This document shows positions 29,461-34,098 of a stretch of 34,098 nucleotides of DNA, piece after piece. Source of the DNA: Planctomycetota bacterium. GTDB lineage: Bacteria; Planctomycetota; Planctomycetia; Planctomycetales; Planctomycetaceae. The translations under genes were made by a program, and so were the position numbers. The DNA lies in assembly GCA_027623235.1 (NCBI GenBank), contig JAQBVJ010000079.1, positions 1 to 34,098 of the forward strand, given 5' to 3'. Each line of letters begins with the position of its first letter. Position 1 is the first letter of the stretch. Under the pieces are notes generated by a model. It searched no databases. It saw nothing but the letters and a program-made list of their open reading frames with translations, and was not told where the DNA came from.

Positions 29461-31095
29461 ATGGCGACACTTGTAGCTCCACGTCTTTCACTGATGATGT
29501 TTATTCAGTTCTTCATCTGGGGCACGTGGTACGTTACGGCCTACCTGTATCTTGGGAAGATCGGGTTCGCCGGCAGCGAGATCGCCTGGACTTACTCGGT
29601 CGGGCCGATCGCCGGAATGATCTCGCCGTTTTTTGTCGGCATGGTCGCCGACCGGTTTTTCTCGACCGAGCGAATCCTGAGCGTTTTGCACATTGCTGGC
29701 GGAGCAGCCATGTATGCGGCGGTGCTCGCGATGCGGGCTGAGGAGCCGAATCCGACTCTCATCAATCTGCTCTTCTTTGTGCACATGCTGTGCTATTTCC
29801 CGACGCTGTCCCTCACAAATTCATTGACGCTGCATTCCATGACGGATGCGGAAAAGCAGTTTCCGCTGATTCGGGTCTTCGGCACGATCGGGTGGATTGC
29901 CGCCGGAGTCTTCGTCAGTCTGCAGGAATGGGACGCGGCACTCGATATGTTCACGACGGCTGCCGGGGCCGGTGTCGTCATGGGGCTTTACTGTTTTACC
30001 CTGCCGCACACGCCACCTCCGCAGAAGGGCAAGAAGGTGTCCGCTCGAGAAATCCTCGGCCTCGACGCGCTGGTGCTGCTGAAGAAACCTGCCTACCTGA
30101 CGTTCATGATCAGCTCGTTTCTTGTCTGCATCCCGCTCGCGTTTTACTACCAGTTGGCGGGCAAGTTTGTTGATCACGCAGGGCAGGCCTCGCCGGCATT
30201 GAAGATGTCATTCGGGCAGATGTCAGAGATCATTTTCATGCTGGTGATGCCGCTGTTTTTCAAGCGACTCGGCGTGAAATGGATGCTGTTTGTGGGGATG
30301 TTCGCCTGGGTGGCACGATACGGCCTGTTTACGATCGCCTCTGAGGACGGGCTCGCGGCAGCCGTTCTTGGGGGGATCATTCTGCACGGCATCTGCTACG
30401 ACTTCTTCTTCGTCACCGGGCAGATTTATACGGACAAAATCGCACCGAAGGAGATCCGGGGGCAGGCGCAGGGGATGCTTGTGCTGTTCACACTGGGACT
30501 GGGGATGTTTATTGGAGCTCAGGTCGCCGGATCGGTCGAGGAGCAGTTCACCCCGTCTGATGAACTGGAGAAGACAGACGCGGCGCTCGCGGAACTCGTG
30601 ACCCGAGCCGAAACGATCAAGGCTGACACAGGCAGTGAAACCTCGGCAATCCTGCTGGATTCGGTTAACAGGGCAAAGCAGGCTTCAGCGAAACTTCTTG
30701 AGGCCACGCCGGGGTTCAAGGCAGGAGCAGTTGGAGGCCAGATGGAAGAACTTGGCAATCAGGTTTCTGACCTCAAAGGTCTGACCGACAAGCCACGCTG
30801 GGAACAGTGGATGGCTGTCGTCAGCCCGCCGAGCCTCGACGCTGAGAAGACGGCTGAGGTCGAGAAACTGGAGTCCGAGATCGCCGACCTTCGGGTAAAA
30901 CGCGCTGGTCTGCTTCGTCAAACTCTGGACTGGCAGTCGATCTGGATTCGCCCCTGCATCGGTGCTGCGGTGATCATGATCCTGTTTGCTCTGTTCTTCA
31001 AAGAAGACCTGCCGACTGCAAAGGTCACAGACGCAACGGTTGCCAGCAATGCAGGGCCGACTGATGAACCGACTTCTGATCTTCAGGAGAGTTGA
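29461..31095 (+). CDS. MFS transporter, nucleoside:H+ symporter (NupG/XapB-like)
   Basis: A 544-residue membrane protein of the major facilitator superfamily, resembling the nucleoside:proton symporter branch. The start, LSLMMFIQFFIWGTWYVTAYLY, and the FPLIRVFGTIGWIAAG segment are typical. About 12 membrane segments can be drawn. Unlike NupG (about 418 residues) it has an insert of about 110 residues (roughly 355-500) just before the last membrane segment, rich in Glu, Ala and Lys and apparently coiled coil (LDAEKTAEVEKLESEIADLR). Topology would place this insert on the periplasmic side. The ATG at 29461 is preceded by GGCATAAGGA. Substrate is inferred only from family memory. Confidence 0.85.
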   Translation: MATLVAPRLSLMMFIQFFIWGTWYVTAYLYLGKIGFAGSEIAWTYSVGPIAGMISPFFVGMVADRFFSTERILSVLHIAGGAAMYAAVLAMRAEEPNPTLINLLFFVHMLCYFPTLSLTNSLTLHSMTDAEKQFPLIRVFGTIGWIAAGVFVSLQEWDAALDMFTTAAGAGVVMGLYCFTLPHTPPPQKGKKVSAREILGLDALVLLKKPAYLTFMISSFLVCIPLAFYYQLAGKFVDHAGQASPALKMSFGQMSEIIFMLVMPLFFKRLGVKWMLFVGMFAWVARYGLFTIASEDGLAAAVLGGIILHGICYDFFFVTGQIYTDKIAPKEIRGQAQGMLVLFTLGLGMFIGAQVAGSVEEQFTPSDELEKTDAALAELVTRAETIKADTGSETSAILLDSVNRAKQASAKLLEATPGFKAGAVGGQMEELGNQVSDLKGLTDKPRWEQWMAVVSPPSLDAEKTAEVEKLESEIADLRVKRAGLLRQTLDWQSIWIRPCIGAAVIMILFALFFKEDLPTAKVTDATVASNAGPTDEPTSDLQES

Positions 31096-31142
31096 GCTGA
31101 CAACTATCCTCTTCCTTGACCGATTCGTTTTTGGGAAGAGTT

Positions 31143-32366
31143 ATGAGTAGAAAACAACTTCGCGGCTGCATGGTCTGTGCAGCCGTTTTTTTTTGCCTCA
31201 CTGTCATCTCTGGTGAGGCCCGTGCCTGGCAGGATTCTCCGTCAGGTGTCACTCAGACTTCCGCTGTTGCAGCCTCGCGCGGAGTGATTCAGGCGGCGGC
31301 GATTCAGGAGCATGTCGAGTGGCTTGCCAGTCCGGAACGGCGAGGTCGGGCCGGGCGGGATGCTTATCTGGTTGGGGATTATCTGAAAGTTCGCTTCGAA
31401 GCGGCCGGCCTCAAGCCGCTGTTCGAAAACGACTCGTTCTTTCAAAGCATCCCGGGACCGACTCGCGAGGACGGGACGAAAACCCGCTACGGCCGAAATG
31501 TGGCCGGCTGGATTCCTGGCAGCGACCCGCAACTCAAGGACGAATTCATCATCGTCAGTGCTCACTACGATCATCTCGGCAGCCGCGCCGGAAGCTATTT
31601 TCCGGGAGCAGACGACAATGCCAGCGGGACGGCGATGCTCATTGAGGCGGCGGAGGCGTTTGCGAAAGCCGGAAAGCCGACTCGCCGCAGCGTTGTGTTT
31701 ATCGGCTTCGACCTTGAGGAACACCTGCTGTGGGGATCTCGGTGGTTCGCGGCTCACCCGCCGTGGCCGATTGAGAATGTCAAACTTTTCATGACGGCCG
31801 ACATGATTGGCCGCTCGCTCGGTGATCTTCCCATCGAGACCGTTTTCGTGATGGGCAGCGAACATGGCGTCGGGCTGGACGAAACGCTGGCGAGCCTCGG
31901 CTCGCCGCGCGACCTGAGCATCGCTCCGCTTGGCATCGATCTGATCGGAACCCGCAGCGATTACGGCCCGTTTCGCGACCGCAAGGTTCCGTTTCTGTTC
32001 TTCTGCACCGGGCAGCACCCGGATTACCACAAGGTGACGGACACTCCGGATAAGATCGACGCGGATCAGATCGCCTCGATCGGCGACTACATTTTGCGAG
32101 TGACGCGGCACATGGCCAATTCAGACTCAACCCCGGAATGGACGAGCGAACCGCAGCCGCGCATGGCCGAGGTCAAAGCGCTGCATCGTATTGCGACGCT
32201 GCTGCTTGAGGCCGAGGGTTTCGAAAACCTCAATACGCTGCAGAAGTTCATCATCACGCAGGCCGAGGTGCAGGCACGGCAAACGATCGACCGCGGCACA
32301 CTGACCGACAGCGAGCGGACCGGACTGATCCGTACGGCCCAGGTGCTGATGCTGTCGGTTTTTTAG
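31143..32366 (+). CDS. Exported M28-family zinc peptidase
   Basis: A 407-residue secreted metallopeptidase of family M28 (aminopeptidase type with two zinc ions). A signal peptide is clear (RKQLRG, then hydrophobic CMVCAAVFFCLTVISGEARA). Zinc and catalytic residues are in the expected order: His in VSAHYDHLG, bridging Asp in PGADDNASG, catalytic and ligand Glu in FDLEEHLLWGS, Asp in TADMIGR and the final His in HPDYHKVTDTPDKID. The ATG at 31143 follows GGGAAGAG at good spacing; an upstream TTG at 31116 is not favoured. It begins 47 bases after the MFS gene on the same strand. The signal-peptide codons contain a terminator-like hairpin. Confidence 0.9.
   Translation: MSRKQLRGCMVCAAVFFCLTVISGEARAWQDSPSGVTQTSAVAASRGVIQAAAIQEHVEWLASPERRGRAGRDAYLVGDYLKVRFEAAGLKPLFENDSFFQSIPGPTREDGTKTRYGRNVAGWIPGSDPQLKDEFIIVSAHYDHLGSRAGSYFPGADDNASGTAMLIEAAEAFAKAGKPTRRSVVFIGFDLEEHLLWGSRWFAAHPPWPIENVKLFMTADMIGRSLGDLPIETVFVMGSEHGVGLDETLASLGSPRDLSIAPLGIDLIGTRSDYGPFRDRKVPFLFFCTGQHPDYHKVTDTPDKIDADQIASIGDYILRVTRHMANSDSTPEWTSEPQPRMAEVKALHRIATLLLEAEGFENLNTLQKFIITQAEVQARQTIDRGTLTDSERTGLIRTAQVLMLSVF
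31163..31194 (+). terminator. Intrinsic-terminator-like hairpin inside the M28 peptidase signal-peptide codons
   Basis: The perfect 8 bp stem cggctgca / tgcagccg (31163-31170, 31178-31185) with a 7-base loop is followed directly by nine T residues (31186-31194). On paper this is a strong rho-independent terminator. It starts 20 bases after the A of the peptidase ATG and lies wholly inside coding sequence. It may end part of the upstream MFS transcript or act as an attenuator relieved by ribosomes. Confidence 0.65.
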
Positions 32367-32404
32367 AGTGCCATCTCGTCGTTTTTCGTCGCGGGTCAAC
32401 GAAC

Positions 32405-32429
32405 AAACCCGCCTCGACGAGGCGGGTTT
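32405..32429. terminator. Bidirectional terminator hairpin
   Basis: The arms aaacccgcct and aggcgggttt form a perfect 10 bp stem with a 5-base loop. It lies between the convergent M28 peptidase (ends 32366) and peroxiredoxin (ends 32454) genes and has A/T-rich stem ends on both sides. Confidence 0.75.
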
Positions 32430-32453
32430 GGAATTCGTTACCGGGGGCAGCGA

Positions 32454-32972
32454 TCAGGCGTCGGCCGCGGCGAGGGCCGCCTCATAATTCGGGTGATCGG
32501 CGATTTCGCTGACGTATTCCACGTGAGTCAGTTTGCCGGCGCCGTCGATGACGAAGATTGCCCGACACAGGCAGCGGTGCAGCGGGCCGCCCTGAATCAG
32601 GACGCCGTAGCTCTTGCCGAATTCCGTGCAGCGATGTCCGCTGAGAGCGGTGATGTTCCCGGCACTTTCCGCTCCGCACCAGCGTTTCTGAGCGAACGGC
32701 AGGTCCATGCTCACGACGAGGACTTCAACGTTGTCCCGTTTCCCGGCCTCTTCGTTGAATCGGCCGGCTTCCGCGTGACACGTTGGCGTGTCGAGCGACG
32801 GGATGGTGCAGATGATTCGCGACTTGCCGGCGCTGTCGGCGAGGGTGACGTCACCCAGACTGTTATTCTGCAGCTTGAATTCCGGAGCGGCGTTGCCGAC
32901 GCTCAGGGCGGGTCCGGCGAGGTCGACCGGGTTTCCTTTAAGAGTGACTGCTCCACTTCGTACGTCTGCCAT
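32454..32972 (-). CDS. tpx: Thiol peroxidase (Tpx-type peroxiredoxin)
   Basis: A 172-residue atypical two-cysteine peroxiredoxin of the Tpx type that reduces peroxides with electrons from thioredoxin. The peroxidatic Cys65 lies in SLDTPTCHAEAGRFN and the resolving Cys99 in KRWCGAES, the spacing expected for Tpx. The N-terminal segment VTLKGNPVDLAGPALSVGNAAPEF is also characteristic. Additional Cys residues occur near LHRCLCRAIF, which is unusual for Tpx. The ATG at 32972 (MADVRSGAVTL) is chosen with GGAG upstream; an extra ATG lies directly before it. Upstream sequence to 33050 is open but unlike the family. It converges on the M28 peptidase gene with a terminator between. Confidence 0.93.
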   Translation of the reverse strand: MADVRSGAVTLKGNPVDLAGPALSVGNAAPEFKLQNNSLGDVTLADSAGKSRIICTIPSLDTPTCHAEAGRFNEEAGKRDNVEVLVVSMDLPFAQKRWCGAESAGNITALSGHRCTEFGKSYGVLIQGGPLHRCLCRAIFVIDGAGKLTHVEYVSEIADHPNYEAALAAADA

Positions 32973-33286
32973 CATTTTCTCCAGGTTGTTTTCGTGAGTG
33001 CGGATGAGCACGCGAGCATGCTGAGGCCTGGCCACCTCGCCGTCAAACATCGGAGCGGGGAAACCCCAAAGTCACCCGAAGAAGCTGTGATTTATTGAGC
33101 AGGCCGGGTCAAACGCATCGCCCCTCATGCAGTCTTGCTGCCGCGAACCGTTCAAATTGACGGAACGGCGCTGCGTCTGGTCCGTCCATCGCCTCTCGAA
33201 TTGAAAAACTCACAACCTCTTCGGGTTCATTGAGGCAACCGTTCCGAACTCTCGCGACGCCGGAGACGTCCTGCTACGTTCCCGCG
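32973..33286. other. Divergent intergenic region
   Basis: Separates tpx (minus) and comB (plus) and must hold both promoters. I see no convincing promoter, hairpin or RNA gene in it. Confidence 0.4.
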
Positions 33287-34027
33287 ATGCCGCGCGAACT
33301 CACCGTCCATCTGTTGCCGACTCTGTTTGAGTCCTCGAACCTTCGTGGCGGCATCGCTGTCGTCATCGACATTCTCCGCGCCTCGACCACGATGACGCAT
33401 GCCCTGGCGAATGGCGCCGCGCGAATAATTCCCTGTGAAACGATCGAAGACGCCCGTGCCGCGAAGAGAGAAATCGGGGAGCGATGCCTGCTTGGCGGAG
33501 AGCGGGGCGGGGAGATCATTGAGGGTTTCGATCTGGGCAACTCGCCGACGGCTTACTCGCGAGACGCCGTCGCCGGACGGACCGTCGCGTTCACAACGAC
33601 CAACGGAACGCGGGCTCTGTTGAGGAGTGCCGCCGCCTCGCGGGTTCTGGTCGGCTCGTTTGCGAATCTGGATGCGGTCGTGAGTCTGCTGAAGTCGAGC
33701 GGCGAGCCGGTCCATCTGGTCTGTGCCGGAACCGATGGCTTCGTCTCGACCGAGGACACGCTGTTTGCCGGAGCAGTCTGCGATCAGCTTGAGTCGGCCG
33801 GCGATTTTGATCTGAACGACTCGGGCAGGCTGGCTCTTAATCACTGGCGGCAGAGTTCAGACTCCGACGAGTCGCTGTTCGAGGCAATGCTCGCGGGGCG
33901 AGGCGGGCAGAATGTGAATCGGCTGGGACTGATCGAGGACATCCGCGTGGCAGCGTCGCGAAACGGGTTTGACCTCGTTCCGGAGTTCCTGCCACAATCC
34001 CGCGCGATCACGGTGGCGGGCGGCTGA
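33287..34027 (+). CDS. comB: 2-phosphosulfolactate phosphatase family protein (ComB)
   Basis: A 246-residue ComB family protein. ComB removes phosphate from 2-phosphosulfolactate in the sulfolactate / coenzyme M branch; the enzyme is magnesium-dependent. Family segments are seen as AVVIDILRASTTMTHALANGA, CLLGGERGGEIIEGFDLGNSP, VAFTTTNGTRALLRS and VHLVCAGTDGFVSTEDTLFAGAV. The ATG at 33287 (MPRELTVHLLP) is preferred over a TTG at 33230 because the family starts here. No other coenzyme M or sulfolactate gene is in the window, so the physiological role may differ; ComB homologues are common in bacteria without coenzyme M. Confidence 0.9.
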   Translation: MPRELTVHLLPTLFESSNLRGGIAVVIDILRASTTMTHALANGAARIIPCETIEDARAAKREIGERCLLGGERGGEIIEGFDLGNSPTAYSRDAVAGRTVAFTTTNGTRALLRSAAASRVLVGSFANLDAVVSLLKSSGEPVHLVCAGTDGFVSTEDTLFAGAVCDQLESAGDFDLNDSGRLALNHWRQSSDSDESLFEAMLAGRGGQNVNRLGLIEDIRVAASRNGFDLVPEFLPQSRAITVAGG

Positions 34028-34098
34028 CGCAAAGCCGCGAAGACTCAGAGGCTCGCAAAGTGTTTTTTCGGGAGGGCGAGGCTCCTGCCGAGCCGATT
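34027..34098. repeat. Right-edge dispersed repeats
   Basis: Sequence of the 'acgcaaag' type (34027-34060, related to the lysS-mog foldback) is followed by a 26 bp copy (34070-34095) identical to 20888-20913. The element runs off the window. Confidence 0.7.

Overview
The window looks like a chromosomal segment of a planctomycete (Planctomycetota, probably order Planctomycetales). The call rests on gene content, not on any database match. It carries two large Hanks-type Ser/Thr kinases, one with a membrane segment followed by a long helical repeat region. It also has many secreted proteins of unknown function, a pilin-like 'DETGVILTAE' protein, a Gram-negative lipoprotein N-acyltransferase, a phytanoyl-CoA-type dioxygenase, and dispersed G+C-rich foldback repeats between genes. 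The DNA is G+C-rich and most genes have recognisable Shine-Dalgarno sites.

Layout. 1-453: no assignable gene, small tandem duplications. 454-2873 (+): hisG (long form) and an NtrC-type sigma-54 activator. 2949-4301 (-): a soluble Ser/Thr kinase converging on it. 4582-5537: a tRNA-Leu(UAA)-like gene with an unusually short variable loop, an integrase C-terminal remnant ending inside that tRNA, a cold-shock protein gene, and a second copy of the tRNA 3' end. This looks like a decayed integration site. 5781-9997 (+): a membrane-anchored Ser/Thr kinase with TPR-like repeats and a secreted beta-barrel-like protein. 10428-17299 (+): lysS, mog, an exported helical protein, moeA and lnt. 17257-22051 (-): a co-directional set, in transcription order RbsD/FucU-type mutarotase, RidA-family protein, TIM-barrel protein, PhyH dioxygenase and threonine aldolase. 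The first two are bracketed by related foldback repeats. 22471-27415 (-): BshC-like protein, GT2 glycosyltransferase, YqgE/AlgH, PIG-L deacetylase and an outer-membrane-type lipoprotein. 27791-29168: a secreted carboxypeptidase-regulatory-like protein (+) and a pilin-like protein (-) sharing a bidirectional terminator. 29461-32366 (+): a nucleoside-symporter-like MFS protein with a coiled-coil insert and an exported M28 peptidase. 32454-34027: a Tpx-type peroxiredoxin (-) and ComB (+).

How the genes fit together. mog and moeA are the last two steps of molybdenum cofactor assembly. lnt finishes acylation of lipoproteins such as the one at 26843-27415. The mutarotase/RidA/TIM-barrel/PhyH/aldolase set may serve breakdown of a sugar or modified metabolite, but its substrate cannot be read from sequence. 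The BshC-like and PIG-L genes recall two of the three enzymes of bacillithiol synthesis; this is a hypothesis, not an assignment. The most unusual points are the short-variable-loop tRNA-Leu, the integration-site relic beside it, an intrinsic-terminator-like hairpin inside the signal-peptide codons of the M28 peptidase, the foldback repeats, and at least ten short tandem duplications with 12-24 bp units.
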